The notes under the pieces are model-generated. The model was given only the letters and a program-made list of their open reading frames with translations. It made no database searches and was not told the DNA's origin. The translations under genes and the position numbers were made by a program. Below, one piece after another: positions 1-9,705 of a stretch of 64,000 bases of DNA; positions within the stretch are counted from its first letter, which is position 1; every line of letters begins with the position of its first letter. Source of the DNA: Moritella dasanensis ArB 0140 (lineage in GTDB: Bacteria; Pseudomonadota; Gammaproteobacteria; Enterobacterales; Moritellaceae); assembly GCF_000276805.1 (NCBI RefSeq), contig NZ_AKXQ01000001.1:124001-188000 (forward strand), read 5' to 3'.

Positions 1-741
1 CTGGCTATTGGGTACTGCGTATTGCTCAAAATTGTTATAGCGTAAATCAAAGGTATCAATGAAAGGTACTTTACTGATGCGCTTTTTAAGCTCTGCAATT
101 TCTTTTTTGAGTTCATCGACAAATTGGCCTTCAACGTCGCCGCGCTGGGTTAACTCGTCAACTTCAAGTTGTAATGCTTTTACTTTTCTTTTCTTACTAC
201 CGGATAATGCGGTACGTCTTGCGAGTGAATTTTGTAATGATTTAACAATCGCGATGTTACCTGGGTTACCGTTAGATGTATAACCGGCGCGGTGGGTTTT
301 CATTTCAACAATACTGTTGAATTGGTTTTCTTGTAAATTAGGTAATTCTAAATCTTCAAATAATAGATCAAGGTATTCGTCTTTGGATATTTGAAAATTA
401 AATTCATCATTACCTTCGCCACTATCACTGGCTTCACCGCCGCCAGCACCAGAACCGCCTGCAGGTGGTGGGCGATTAATTTTATCGCCGGTAATAAATT
501 GATCGTTACCTGGGTGAACGATGGTGCGATCACCGCCTTTGCCTTGGTGAAACATAGGTTCTGAGATGTCACGAGTTGGAATACTGACACTTTCTCCAGA
601 TGTAATATCCTGGATACTGCGATTGTTTACAGCATCAGATACCGCCTTTTTTATTTGTGAGTTATAACGACGCATAAAGCGTTGTCGATTAACGGTACTT
701 TTATTCTTACCGTTTAATCTGCGATCAATAAAATGTGCCAT
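1..741 (-). CDS. yeaH: YeaH/YhbH family protein (DUF444), 3' end cut by window
   Basis: Reading leftward from an ATG at 741, the product begins [20 protein letters not shown] and runs about 247 residues to the window edge, so its C-terminus is missing. This N-terminus, the central Gly/Ser-rich linker ([10 protein letters not shown]) and the charged stretch after it match the YeaH family, whose full members are about 420 residues and carry a von Willebrand-like C-terminal domain. A strong purine-rich site (AGGGGG) lies about 8 bases upstream. The gene starts 23 bp after yeaG ends, so the two are almost certainly one operon, as in E. coli, where yeaGH is induced by starvation. The molecular role of YeaH is not established. 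The next gene in many relatives is a SpoVR/YcgB protein, which would lie outside this window. Confidence 0.93.
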   Translation of the reverse strand, partial: MAHFIDRRLNGKNKSTVNRQRFMRRYNSQIKKAVSDAVNNRSIQDITSGESVSIPTRDISEPMFHQGKGGDRTIVHPGNDQFITGDKINRPPPAGGSGAGGGEASDSGEGNDEFNFQISKDEYLDLLFEDLELPNLQENQFNSIVEMKTHRAGYTSNGNPGNIAIVKSLQNSLARRTALSGSKKRKVKALQLEVDELTQRGDVEGQFVDELKKEIAELKKRISKVPFIDTFDLRYNNFEQYAVPNSQ

Positions 742-764
742 CTCATACCCCCTAACAAAATCTA

Positions 765-2687
765 TTATGATGATTTACGTACACGTAAATACCATTCTGA
801 CAACAGTCTAACTTGTTTTTTGGTATAGCCTTTTTCCATCATACGGGCTACAAAGTTGTCATGTTTTTGTTGTTCATCGGTGGATGTTTTACCGTTAAAT
901 GAGATAACGGGTAACAACTCTTCGGTGTTGGAGAACATTTTCTTCTCGATAACCGTACGGAGTTTTTCGTAACTGACCCAAGCTGGATTTTTACCGCTGT
1001 TATTGGCTCTGGCACGTAATACGAAATTGACGATTTCATTACGGAAATCTTTCGGGTTACTGATACCCGCTGGTTTCTCAATTTTTTCCAGATCGTTATT
1101 TAATGCTTCTCTATCAAAAAGTTGACCTGTATCAGGATCTCGAAACTCTTGATCTTGGATCCAGAAATCAGCATAGGTGACATAGCGGTCGAAAATGTTT
1201 TGACCATATTCAGAGTAAGATTCTAAATACGCGGTTTGAATTTCTTTGCCGATAAATTCAGCATATTTCGGGATCAAATAACCTTTCAAGAACTCTAAAT
1301 AACGGTCTGCAATATCTTGAGGGAATTGCTCACGTTCAATTTGTTGTTCGAGTACATAGAAAAGATGTACAGGGTTAGCGGCAACTTCAACATGATCAAA
1401 GTTGAATACTTTGGATAAAATTTTATAGGCAAAACGGGTTGATAGCCCTGACATACCTTCATCGACACCCGCATAATCACGGTACTCTTGATACGACTTA
1501 GCTTTCGGGTCGGTATCTTTTAAGGTCTCGCCATCATAAACCCGCATTTTCGAGTAGATTGATGAATTTTCAGGATCTTTAATGCGTGATAGCACGGTGA
1601 ATTGCGCAAGCGCATCAAGTGTTCCTGGTGCACATTTAGCATTATGCAGCGCACTGTTTTCCAGTAATTTACGATAAATAGCTTGTTCTTCACTGATGCG
1701 TAAGCAGTAGGGTACTTTAACAATATAAACACGGTCTAAAAACGCTTCGTTGTTTTTATTGTTACGGAATGTTTGCCACTCAGATTCATTCGAGTGAGCA
1801 AGGATTATGCCTTCGAAAGGCAAGGCTGAGAGACCTTCGGTACTGTTATAGTTACCTTCCTGTGTTGCGGTAAGTAGGGGATGAAGCACTTTAATCGGTG
1901 CTTTAAACATCTCTACAAACTCCATCACACCTTGGTTTGCTTTACAGAGTGCGCCAGAGTAACTGTATGCATCAGGATCATCTTGTGAGAAATGTTCTAA
2001 CTGACGAATATCTACCTTACCCACGAGCGATGAAATATCTTGGTTATTTTCATCGCCAGGTTCGGTTTTAGCAATCGCAATCTGATGGAGAATCGATGGA
2101 CGAACTTTTTCCACTTTGAACTGACTTATATCACCACCAAATTCTTTTAAGCGTTTCGCTGCCCAAGGTGACATCACATGACCAAGATAACGTGTTGGAA
2201 TGCCGTATTCAGTGCGTAAAATATTGGCATCTTCATTGACGTCAAACAGACTAAATGGATGGTCGTTGACTGGTGAACCTTTAATGCGATAAATAGATTC
2301 GTTTTGCATCAGGTCTTTGAGTTTTTCTGCTAAAGATGATTTACCACCCCCAACAGGCCCCAATAAATACAAGATTTGTTTCTTTTCTTCTAATCCCTGC
2401 GCCGAGTGTTTTAGGTAAGCAACGATCTGTTCAATGGCGTCTTCCATGCCATAGAAATCTTTAAACGCGGGATAGCGTGCAACAACGCGGTTTGAAAATA
2501 ATCGGCTCAGGCGAGAATCAGTCGCGGTATCAACCATTTCTGGCTCACCGATTGCGTGTAGTAATCTTTCAGCAGCAGATGCATATACAGTTTTGTCGTC
2601 ACGACATAAATTCAAAAACTCTTGGATCGTATATTCTTCTTCGCGACTTTCTTCGTATCTTTGCTGATAATGTTCAAAAATACCCAT
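765..2687 (-). CDS. yeaG: PrkA-type serine protein kinase YeaG
   Basis: A 640-residue protein, near-identical in layout to E. coli YeaG (644 aa). An N-terminal AAA-like PrkA domain carries a Walker A motif (GPVGGGKSS, about residues 110-118), and a C-terminal kinase-like domain ends in RRLS-like basic residues (WYLRVRKSS). The family is a cytoplasmic Ser/Thr kinase linked to starvation and stationary-phase adaptation. I chose the start at [13 protein letters not shown] because it aligns with family N-termini and has GGGGGTT about 5 bases upstream; an in-frame start 30 bases further up would add ten non-conserved residues. It is first in an operon with yeaH. No obvious sigma-54 promoter is seen upstream. 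Confidence 0.97.
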   Translation of the reverse strand: MGIFEHYQQRYEESREEEYTIQEFLNLCRDDKTVYASAAERLLHAIGEPEMVDTATDSRLSRLFSNRVVARYPAFKDFYGMEDAIEQIVAYLKHSAQGLEEKKQILYLLGPVGGGKSSLAEKLKDLMQNESIYRIKGSPVNDHPFSLFDVNEDANILRTEYGIPTRYLGHVMSPWAAKRLKEFGGDISQFKVEKVRPSILHQIAIAKTEPGDENNQDISSLVGKVDIRQLEHFSQDDPDAYSYSGALCKANQGVMEFVEMFKAPIKVLHPLLTATQEGNYNSTEGLSALPFEGIILAHSNESEWQTFRNNKNNEAFLDRVYIVKVPYCLRISEEQAIYRKLLENSALHNAKCAPGTLDALAQFTVLSRIKDPENSSIYSKMRVYDGETLKDTDPKAKSYQEYRDYAGVDEGMSGLSTRFAYKILSKVFNFDHVEVAANPVHLFYVLEQQIEREQFPQDIADRYLEFLKGYLIPKYAEFIGKEIQTAYLESYSEYGQNIFDRYVTYADFWIQDQEFRDPDTGQLFDREALNNDLEKIEKPAGISNPKDFRNEIVNFVLRARANNSGKNPAWVSYEKLRTVIEKKMFSNTEELLPVISFNGKTSTDEQQKHDNFVARMMEKGYTKKQVRLLSEWYLRVRKSS

Positions 2688-3100
2688 AGGTAACCCCCAA
2701 AATTTAATTACTTGCATCTGCAGGAATTGGCATCTACAAGTCTGAAGTTTTTCTCACTTCTTTTCTAAATTTAGACTTTGATTTCAAAATTGCGCAATTA
2801 AATTGCGGTTTTATAAGCATTTTATTATTCTTGTAATGTTAAATAATGCGTTATGTTTGAATTTATAAAAGTCATTTTTTAGTGAGTTAGATGTGACTAG
2901 AGTTGTTTAGCGGGTCTTTATATTGCAAGTTGTCGCTGTAGCGATATATACGTTAAGTATAGCTTACGAAAATATAATTAAATATTACGGGAGATTAGAT
3001 TGCGGACGTGCATAGTTTAATTAGCAGCTTAATTGCAGTATTCTACTGATTGACAGACTTACGTTAAATGCGAATAACGCAAGTCTGGATTACTGTATGG
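2688..3100. other. Intergenic region between yeaG start and leuA end
   Basis: About 410 AT-rich bases with no credible ORF. It should hold the yeaG promoter (reading left) and the end of the leu transcript. I looked for a sigma-54 promoter (TGGCAC-N5-TTGC) on the yeaG strand because the E. coli operon has one, and saw none. The only clear structure is the hairpin at 3054-3087. Confidence 0.6.
3054..3087 (-). terminator. Hairpin after leuA, possible terminator
   Basis: CAGACTT and AAGTCTG bracket an inner CGTTA/TAACG pair, giving a 12-bp stem with one mismatch, 14 bp past the leuA stop. No strong T-run follows on the minus strand, so intrinsic termination is uncertain; it may instead protect the mRNA end. 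Confidence 0.4.
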
Positions 3101-4639
3101 TTATGCTGTGATGGATTCGTGGAGTAGTTTATTGAGCATGCGCATTGTTGCTTGTACCCCTGCAAATACTTGGTTTGAACTGACGCCACGGGTTCGGAAG
3201 GTTTTGTTATCTTGTTCCCAAGTAATGAAACTTTCGGTTAGGGCGCTGGTCTTGCCGCCTGGTGGAATACGTACTTGGTAGTTTTCTAAATTAGGGAACT
3301 CAAAACCAACCTTTGGCATAAGCGCCTGTATTGCCATACTGAATGCATCAAAACCACCGTTACCAGAACCGGCAGATTTATATATGTCATCACCAATACG
3401 AACACGAATACTGGCTGTCGAATCTACATTTAACCCAGATGTTATTGAGCAGTTAAGCAGTTCAATATGCGAGTAGTCTTTACTTTCCAATAGGTCCGCA
3501 ATAATAAAAGGCAAGTCTTCAGGCGTGATAATGGCTTTTTGATCGCCGAGTGTCACAATCCGTTCGAGTAATTTGGTTTTTTGCTCGGCCGTTAAATCAA
3601 TGTTTAAGTCTGCTAAGTTTTTCTCTAGCGATGCTTTCCCACTCATTTTACCGAGTGCATAGGTGCGTGTACGCTCAAATCGCTCAGGACCTAATACCGT
3701 TTGATATAAGCCGCCTTTATTATCGCCATCAGCATGGATACCACTCGTTTGGGTAAACACGTCAGCGCCAATGATAGGGGCATTCGCTGGGGTTATTTTC
3801 CCTGAGAAGTTTTCAATCATTTGGCTTATCTGATGGATACGCTGTTCGTTGATTGATGATTCGATGCCGAGTTTGTCTTTTAATACTACCGCCACTTCTG
3901 CCAGTGACGCATTACCAGCACGTTCACCCAAGCAGTTAACCGTACAATGGATGGCACTAATCCCAACTTTGGCTGCCGCTAATGCATTTGCTGTTGCCAG
4001 GCCGTAATCATTGTGCGGATGGAAATCAAATTGCAATTGCGGGAAACGACTGATCATATCCGACAGGCTAGTGTGCACTTCATCCGGCGACATAACACCA
4101 AGCGTATCGGGGAGCATATAATGTTGGATAGGTAAATCTGCTAGCGCACTGATCATGTGATAAACATAGTCAGGATTATCGCTATAACCATTAGACCAAT
4201 CTTCAAGATAGATGTTAACGGTTAAACCTTGCTCCAGTGCATAATGGATGGTTTCTCTGACATCTGCAATATGTGCCGCAGGGGTTTTACGTAATTGTTC
4301 AGTACAGTGTTTCTCACTGCCTTTGGTTAATAAGTTAATGACTTTAGCACCACTGGATTTAATCCAGTCAACGCTTTTGGTATGGTCAACAAAGCCTAAT
4401 ATTTCAATTCGGTCAGCTAGGTGTTCTTGTTCAGCCCATTGCATTAATGAGGATACGGCGTTTTTTTCACCGAGTGACACACGTGCAGACGCAACTTCAA
4501 TGCGATCAACATTAAGTGATTGGAGTAGGGCTTTGGCAATGCTGACTTTTTCTTCGGGCGTGAAGGAGACACCTTGGGTTTGCTCTCCGTCGCGAAGAGT
4601 AGTGTCCATCAACTGGACTCGAGGGCGCATGATTTCCAT
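3101..4639 (-). CDS. leuA: 2-isopropylmalate synthase-like enzyme, Bacteroidetes-type LeuA
   Basis: A 512-residue DRE-TIM metallolyase. The motif DTTLRDGEQ (residues 12-20), the metal-binding HPHNDYG and the ERAGNAS segment are present, followed by the C-terminal LeuA regulatory domain (VRIPPGGKTSALTES). It should condense acetyl-CoA with 2-oxoisovalerate in leucine synthesis. The sequence is unlike E. coli LeuA: 'DGEQTQGVSF', 'RIEVASARVS' and 'YLEDWSNG' are hallmarks I associate with the Bacteroidetes-type LeuA. The ATG at 4639 gives the start just before conserved sequence; a TTG at 4699 would extend the frame through a 42-bp tandem repeat. It lies third in leuC-leuD-leuA; no leuB accompanies it. 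A citramalate synthase-like activity cannot be excluded. Confidence 0.85.
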   Translation of the reverse strand: MEIMRPRVQLMDTTLRDGEQTQGVSFTPEEKVSIAKALLQSLNVDRIEVASARVSLGEKNAVSSLMQWAEQEHLADRIEILGFVDHTKSVDWIKSSGAKVINLLTKGSEKHCTEQLRKTPAAHIADVRETIHYALEQGLTVNIYLEDWSNGYSDNPDYVYHMISALADLPIQHYMLPDTLGVMSPDEVHTSLSDMISRFPQLQFDFHPHNDYGLATANALAAAKVGISAIHCTVNCLGERAGNASLAEVAVVLKDKLGIESSINEQRIHQISQMIENFSGKITPANAPIIGADVFTQTSGIHADGDNKGGLYQTVLGPERFERTRTYALGKMSGKASLEKNLADLNIDLTAEQKTKLLERIVTLGDQKAIITPEDLPFIIADLLESKDYSHIELLNCSITSGLNVDSTASIRVRIGDDIYKSAGSGNGGFDAFSMAIQALMPKVGFEFPNLENYQVRIPPGGKTSALTESFITWEQDNKTFRTRGVSSNQVFAGVQATMRMLNKLLHESITA

Positions 4640-4643
4640 ATTT

Positions 4644-4745
4644 GCTACCTGCTTCAAATTGTAGGGAAAGAGCGGATAGAAGATGGCTACCTGCTTCAAA
4701 TTGTAGGGAAAGAGCGGATAGAAGATGGCTACCCGCTTTAAACTG
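4644..4745. repeat. 42-bp tandem repeat, about 2.4 copies, before leuA
   Basis: Units begin at 4644 and 4686 (identical, 42 bp), and a diverged partial copy of 18 bp begins at 4728 with three differences. The repeat sits 5 to 106 bases upstream of the chosen leuA ATG. Each unit carries the purine stretch GCAGGTAGC (minus strand) that precedes the start, so the ribosome-binding segment appears to have been duplicated. Because 42 is a multiple of three, the leuA frame stays open through it and would read KQVAIFYPLFPYNL twice from a TTG. Confidence 0.9.
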
Positions 4746-4824
4746 CCTTTTGGTATGCCCTGTTATAGCTTTTTATATAGCGATGACAGAGCATTTGTAT
4801 TGTCTATAACAAAACGACCAAAAG

Positions 4825-5445
4825 TTAGTTCGCTTCAGTCCATAACCATGGGAACTGTTGCTTATTTTTAGCTTCGAATTCAGTGATTTTACCTTCATGC
4901 TTTAATGTCCATGAGATATCATCAGCACCTTCGATAAGGCTTTGTTTACGGAATGGATCAACTTCAATGTTAATAACAATACCGCCTGGTGTTGTTACTG
5001 TTTGCGCTGGTAGGTCAACAGTAAATTCAACACCTTCGTTCGCTTCAATCTCAGCCATTAATGCGGCTAACTCGTCTTTACTTACACGGATTGGTAAAAT
5101 ACCGTTTTTAAAGCAGTTTGAGTAAAAGATGTCGGCATAGCTCGTTGAAATAACGGTGTTGAAACCAAAATCTTCAATCGCCCACGGCGCATGTTCACGT
5201 GATGAACCACAACCAAAGTTATCGCCAGCCACTAAAATTTTAGCGCCTTTGAATGCGGGTTTATTTAATTCAAATTCAGGGTTTTCTGAACCGTCATCAA
5301 GAAAACGCCAGTCATGAAATAAGTGAATGCCAAAGCCGGTACGTTCTACTTTTTTCAAGAACTGTTTCGGGATGATTTGATCTGTATCTACGTTACTACG
5401 ATTCATTAATGCAGCAACACTAGTATGATTTTTATATGCTTTCAT
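4825..5445 (-). CDS. leuD: 3-isopropylmalate dehydratase small subunit
   Basis: 206 residues, the usual length for LeuD. The swivel-domain signature GDNFGCGSSREHAPWA and the YADIFYSNCFKNGILP segment are intact. With LeuC it isomerises 2-isopropylmalate to 3-isopropylmalate in leucine synthesis in the cytoplasm. The start has a good AAGGAATTAAA site just upstream, and it follows leuC by 31 bp, indicating co-transcription. A 185-bp gap then separates it from leuA. Confidence 0.97.
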   Translation of the reverse strand: MKAYKNHTSVAALMNRSNVDTDQIIPKQFLKKVERTGFGIHLFHDWRFLDDGSENPEFELNKPAFKGAKILVAGDNFGCGSSREHAPWAIEDFGFNTVISTSYADIFYSNCFKNGILPIRVSKDELAALMAEIEANEGVEFTVDLPAQTVTTPGGIVINIEVDPFRKQSLIEGADDISWTLKHEGKITEFEAKNKQQFPWLWTEAN

Positions 5446-5476
5446 TTTAATTCCTTGATCACTAATGTGCTAAAGC

Positions 5477-6877
5477 TTACGCCCAGTTACGGATGTCAAC
5501 AAAATGGCCTTCAATTGCTGCAGCGGCAGCCATTGCTGGAGATACGAGGTGCGTACGACCACCTTTACCTTGTCGACCTTCAAAGTTACGGTTTGACGTA
5601 GATGCACTACGTTGACCTTCCTTAAGTTGATCGCCATTCATTGCTAAGCACATTGAACAACCTGGTTCACGCCATTCCCAACCTGCATCCATCAAAATCT
5701 TATCTAGACCTTCTTTTTCCGCTTGTTCTTTCACTAGGTAAGAACCCGGTACCGCTATCGCTTGTACTGCTGCACTTACTTTTTTGCCTTTCGTCATTTC
5801 TGCAATCGCACGGAAATCTTCAATGCGACCGTTGGTGCAAGAACCAACAAATACTAAATCAATTTTAATATCGGTGATTGGTGCGCCAGCAGTAATACCC
5901 ATGTAAGACAATGCGCCTTTACATGCAGACGATTTAATTACGTCATCAAAATCTGTTGGAGACGGAACGTTTGCTGTTACTGGTGAAACTTGCTCTGGTG
6001 ATGTACCCCACGTTACTTGTGGTGCAATATCTTCTGCGACTAATTCAACAATCGTATCGAATTTAGCGCCATCATCCGTTGGTAACGACTTCCAGTATGC
6101 TAGTGCAGCAGCCCAGTGATCGCCTTTAGGCGCAAATTCTTTGCCTTCAATGTAATCGAAAGTAGTCTGATCTGGTGCGATTAAACCTGCACGAGCGCCA
6201 CCTTCAATTGCCATGTTACAAAGGGTCATACGACCTTCCATTGTTAAGTCGCGGATTGCTGAACCTGCGAATTCAATAACATGACCGGTGCCGCCTGCTG
6301 TGCCGATTTTACCGATTACAGCAAGTGCAATGTCTTTAGCAGTAGAAAACTGAGACAGTTTACCTTCAACGCTTACTAGCATTGTTTTAGATTTTTTCTG
6401 TTGTAACGTTTGCGTTGCCATTACATGCTCAACTTCAGACGTACCGATACCGAATGCTAACGCACCGAATGCACCGTGTGTTGCTGTGTGAGAATCACCA
6501 CATACAGCAGTCATACCTGGGTGGATAAAACCATGTTCAGGTACCACAATATGAATAACACCGTTGTTAGCATTATCCATGTCATAAATTAGTAGGTCGT
6601 GTTCTTCACAGTTATCCGCCATTGTTTGGATCTGTTTTGCGGCAATTGGATCTTTAATTGGTAAGTGGCGGTCAACCGTTGGTACGCAGTGATCCATTGT
6701 TGCTAGGATACTATGTTTGTTACGTACTGGACGTTGTTGAATCTTTAAACCTTCAAACGCTTGAGGACTTGTTACTTCATGCATCAAATGACGATCGATA
6801 TAAAGTATTGGAGTTCCATTCTCTGGTTCATGAACTAAGTGAGAATCCCAAATCTTTTCATACATTGTTTTTTTCAT
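5477..6877 (-). CDS. leuC: 3-isopropylmalate dehydratase large subunit
   Basis: 466 residues, standard LeuC length. The 4Fe-4S ligands lie in GSCTNGR and GCSMCLAM near the C-terminus, followed by [20 protein letters not shown], and the aconitase-type active-site segments MDHCVPT and [12 protein letters not shown] are present. It resembles gammaproteobacterial LeuC rather than the Bacteroidetes form, unlike its partner LeuA in this operon. AAGGGAAGC precedes the ATG. It is the first gene of leuC-leuD-leuA. I found no leucine-rich leader peptide in the roughly 395 bases upstream, so attenuation of the enteric kind is not supported. Confidence 0.97.
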   Translation of the reverse strand: MKKTMYEKIWDSHLVHEPENGTPILYIDRHLMHEVTSPQAFEGLKIQQRPVRNKHSILATMDHCVPTVDRHLPIKDPIAAKQIQTMADNCEEHDLLIYDMDNANNGVIHIVVPEHGFIHPGMTAVCGDSHTATHGAFGALAFGIGTSEVEHVMATQTLQQKKSKTMLVSVEGKLSQFSTAKDIALAVIGKIGTAGGTGHVIEFAGSAIRDLTMEGRMTLCNMAIEGGARAGLIAPDQTTFDYIEGKEFAPKGDHWAAALAYWKSLPTDDGAKFDTIVELVAEDIAPQVTWGTSPEQVSPVTANVPSPTDFDDVIKSSACKGALSYMGITAGAPITDIKIDLVFVGSCTNGRIEDFRAIAEMTKGKKVSAAVQAIAVPGSYLVKEQAEKEGLDKILMDAGWEWREPGCSMCLAMNGDQLKEGQRSASTSNRNFEGRQGKGGRTHLVSPAMAAAAAIEGHFVDIRNWA

Positions 6878-7273
6878 TGCTTTGCTTCCCTTCTCATCAA
6901 GCGAGATATTAATATTTCTTATCCCTCGATACTATGACAATAGTGTGACCTTCTTCAAGAACATAATTTCATAAAAAGTTGTAATTATAATTACCCACTT
7001 TCCTATAACTTCAATAAACAGTGTTTAATTGGTCATAAATATCGATATCATGTCAAAAAGCAGTTTGAGATGTTGTGTGTTTTGCTTTTTTTGGGGTTAT
7101 TTATTTTTTACAATATGTTAGTTTTTTTTGCATTACTGCTTATCAATGTTGTAAATAAAGTAATTTCAGCCATTTTAAGGTCTTGATGGTAGAAATATCC
7201 ATATAACCTATGCTTAGGTTAAGTAATAGCCATGCATTATTTCAATTGGTTAACATATTAAAGGGGTAAGGGA
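6878..7273. promoter_or_regulatory. Divergent promoter region, leuC / CBS protein
   Basis: About 395 very AT-rich bases between two genes that point away from each other. A TATAAT on the minus strand near 6980 is a plausible leuC -10 box, though the nearest TTGAAG is 19 bases upstream, a little far. I saw no leader peptide, no clear riboswitch and no strong operator palindrome. Confidence 0.4.
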
Positions 7274-7693
7274 ATGAATTCTTTAAAAGTATCTGATTAT
7301 ATGCAGTTACGGCCAGTTAAGTTAACTGTAGATATGCCTGTCGCGACTGCTGTCGATAAGCTATTAAAATCGACTCATATTGGTGCCCCTGTGGTGGATG
7401 ATAATGATGCGCTTGTGGGATGGGTCTCCGAACAAGATTGCTTAGCAACGCTATTGGAATCGAGTTATTACTGCGAAGAGGTCGCGATTGTCGGTGACTT
7501 GATGAGATCTGATGTGCTCACCGCTAGGTCTGAAGACAGTATTATTGAATTAGCACAGAAAATGGTATCAGCAAAACCTAAGAGCTACCCTGTGATTGAC
7601 GAACATGGCGTGGTAGTTGGGATTATTTCACGTCGTGATGTACTCAAAGCAATGGATAAACAACAGCAATCTTGTTACGAAAAATGCCGTTAA
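7274..7693 (+). CDS. Two-CBS-domain protein
   Basis: 139 residues made almost entirely of a CBS pair (Bateman module): first repeat about residues 5-65 (VSDYMQLRPVKLTVDMPVAT, GAPVVDDNDALVGWVSEQD), second about 75-130 (DLMRSDVLTARSEDS, YPVIDEHGVVVGIISRRD). Such stand-alone modules usually bind adenine nucleotides and sense energy state; the partner is unknown here. It starts at an ATG behind a strong AAGGGGTAAGGGA site. It is monocistronic and divergent from leuC, which alone does not show a functional link. Confidence 0.9.
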   Translation: MNSLKVSDYMQLRPVKLTVDMPVATAVDKLLKSTHIGAPVVDDNDALVGWVSEQDCLATLLESSYYCEEVAIVGDLMRSDVLTARSEDSIIELAQKMVSAKPKSYPVIDEHGVVVGIISRRDVLKAMDKQQQSCYEKCR

Positions 7694-7763
7694 TATTGAG
7701 TTAAGTTTAATTTAGGAACTGCTCGTTTGGTTACTTTTAGTTAATTTTAATTTAGCAGTAAGA

Positions 7764-7807
7764 TAGCGGCGAATTTATGTCTAAAGAGAATAATTAAGTC
7801 GCCGCTA
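7764..7807. terminator. Hairpin between convergent genes, possible terminator
   Basis: TAGCGGCGA and TCGCCGCTA form a perfect 9-bp stem around a 26-base AT-rich loop, between the stop of the CBS gene and the stop of glpT. The long loop makes it a weak intrinsic terminator, but its position between convergent genes fits. Confidence 0.45.
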
Positions 7808-7833
7808 AAGTTATTGCCAACAATATCGGTTAT

Positions 7834-9201
7834 TTATGCAACCACTGCATCATTATTTTTGTTTTTGTTCTCGTGAAAACGTTTTTCACCGACATATGCG
7901 TAACCTAAACAAATGATTGAGGCGAAGCAAGAGCAGACTAATACCATAAAGCCGCCATCCCAACCGAAATGGTCAACGGTATAACCCAGTACTGCATTTG
8001 CAGCTACCGCGCCGCCGAGGTAACCAAATAGACCTGTTAAGCCAGCCGCTGTACCAGCCGCTTTCTTAGGCGCAAGCTCAAGAGCATATAAGCCAATTAA
8101 CATCACTGGTCCGTAAATCAGGAAGCCAATCGCAATTAGCGCTGCCATATCGATCATTGGGTTGCCTGCAGGATTAAACCAATAAACCAGTACGGCAATC
8201 GTCACTAGGACCATGAATAATATACCGGCTGGTGCACGACGACCTTTGAATAATTTATCAGAGATCCAACCACAAAGTAGGGTGCCTGGAATACCTGCCC
8301 ACTCGTATAAGAAATAAGCCCAAGAAGAACCGTCTACCGTGAAACCTTTTGCTTCTTTTAAATAAACAGGGGCCCAATCTAAAACGCCGTAACGGATCAT
8401 ATACACAAAGGCATTGGCAATTGCGATAGACCAAAGCAGTTTATTGTTGAGTACGTATTTGAAGAAGATTTCTTTAGCCGTCATTTCTTGTTCATGATCT
8501 TTACTGTAGTCATCTGGGTAATCATCTTTATATTCTTCGATTGGTGGTAACCCGCAAGACTGCGGAGTATCACGGACCGTGAACCAGACAAAAACAGCGA
8601 CGATCACAGCAAAGAAGGCTGGTACATAAAATGCAGCATGCCAATCATCATTAAAGGCCCATAAACCAAGCAAGAACATCGGGCCGATTAGACCACCGCC
8701 AACATTATGCGCGACATTCCAAACCGAGACTAATTCGCCACGTTCCTTCTTTGACCACCAGTGAACCATGGTTCTGCCGCAAGCTGGCCAACCCATACCT
8801 TGGAACCAACCGTTTAGAAATAATAATACAAACATGGCGGTAATACTGCTGGTTGCCCAAGGCATGTAGCCAAAAGTAAACATAACAGCAGCGGACATTA
8901 ATAACCCAGCAGTCAAGAAATAGCGTGGATTAGAGCGATCGGAGACACTGCCCATCAAGAATTTAGATAGGCCGTACGAAATAGAGACTGCGGATAAAGC
9001 GACACCAAGGTCGCCACGGCTAAAACCTTGTTCAATCAAGTATGGCATGGCCAAACTGAAGTTTTTACGGACTAAATAATAGCCTGCATAGCCAAAGAAA
9101 ATACCAAAGAATAACTGCCAGCGTAAGAATTTATAGGTGGAGTCAACTTGGTCTGCGGGTAAACGAGCAATGTGCTCTTTCGGTTTGAAAATACCAAACA
9201 T
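7834..9201 (-). CDS. glpT: Glycerol-3-phosphate:phosphate antiporter GlpT
   Basis: 455 residues with the 12-helix major facilitator fold of the organophosphate:phosphate antiporter family. The N-terminus ([15 protein letters not shown]), the [19 protein letters not shown] segment with its substrate-site Arg, and the long cytoplasmic loop near the middle match E. coli GlpT (452 aa). It imports glycerol-3-phosphate in exchange for phosphate across the inner membrane. Its upstream region has TTCG/CGAA half-sites like those near glpF and glpD, suggesting a shared GlpR-like repressor. In E. coli glpT precedes glpQ; no glpQ is present here. Confidence 0.96.
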   Translation of the reverse strand: MFGIFKPKEHIARLPADQVDSTYKFLRWQLFFGIFFGYAGYYLVRKNFSLAMPYLIEQGFSRGDLGVALSAVSISYGLSKFLMGSVSDRSNPRYFLTAGLLMSAAVMFTFGYMPWATSSITAMFVLLFLNGWFQGMGWPACGRTMVHWWSKKERGELVSVWNVAHNVGGGLIGPMFLLGLWAFNDDWHAAFYVPAFFAVIVAVFVWFTVRDTPQSCGLPPIEEYKDDYPDDYSKDHEQEMTAKEIFFKYVLNNKLLWSIAIANAFVYMIRYGVLDWAPVYLKEAKGFTVDGSSWAYFLYEWAGIPGTLLCGWISDKLFKGRRAPAGILFMVLVTIAVLVYWFNPAGNPMIDMAALIAIGFLIYGPVMLIGLYALELAPKKAAGTAAGLTGLFGYLGGAVAANAVLGYTVDHFGWDGGFMVLVCSCFASIICLGYAYVGEKRFHENKNKNNDAVVA

Positions 9202-9705
9202 TTATAACCTCGAGTTTCAACGTGTTGATGGTTTTTAATAACCATTTATATAGGGCGTGATGTTCGTTCGAGCGAAATCGAGTGGATTTTATTTTCTTTC
9301 GACTGTTTTTGATGTGACTCAGGTCGAATAAACATGTGTTTAAAATCAGAGGGATAAAACATTGGTATAAATATACATAAATTAATTAGTGGTTAGTGTG
9401 TTTGTAAATTAATCGTGACAGCTTACTAAAGTAGGTTGGCACTACTCATTTAGTGGTGCTTCTGTTTCTTAGTTCGTTTTATGTCTAATAAAGTGTAAAT
9501 AATTTGTGCCGTTAAAAATCAAATTTATATTCTATTGAAGCCGTGCCCGTAGTCTAAAAAGTGTCCCATAGTTGTGACTAAAAGTGATAATAGGGTAATG
9601 ACAAGAAGGCATTTCATTTGAAAACCAATAATCATTTGAAATTCGATAGATACTGGCATAGTATTTCGATTTTAACCTAAAGTTAATGGGCGTTTTCTAA
9701 CTATT
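9202..9705. promoter_or_regulatory. Divergent glpT / hrpA region with a candidate GlpR-like operator
   Basis: 504 bases. The segment 9260-9280 (ATGTTCGTTCGAGCGAAATC) contains TTCG and CGAA half-sites spaced like a DeoR-family GlpR operator, and a further TCGAATAAACATG lies near 9323-9337. Both fall within about 135 bases upstream of glpT. E. coli GlpR sites have the form TGTTCG...CGAACA; the match here is partial. The hrpA half is AT-rich, and I see no strong ribosome-binding site before its ATG. Confidence 0.45.

Noticed and set aside
2688-2900. Sigma-54 promoter for yeaG
   Set aside because: No TGGCAC-N5-TTGC on the correct strand; similar letters occur only in the wrong orientation.
4248-4664. 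138-codon plus-strand open frame opposite leuA
   Set aside because: It is a shadow of the leuA coding sequence; no family features and no start site.
6878-7273. Possible leu leader peptide
   Set aside because: No short ORF with a run of Leu codons and no attenuator hairpins; only a five-residue frame (MKLCS) is present.
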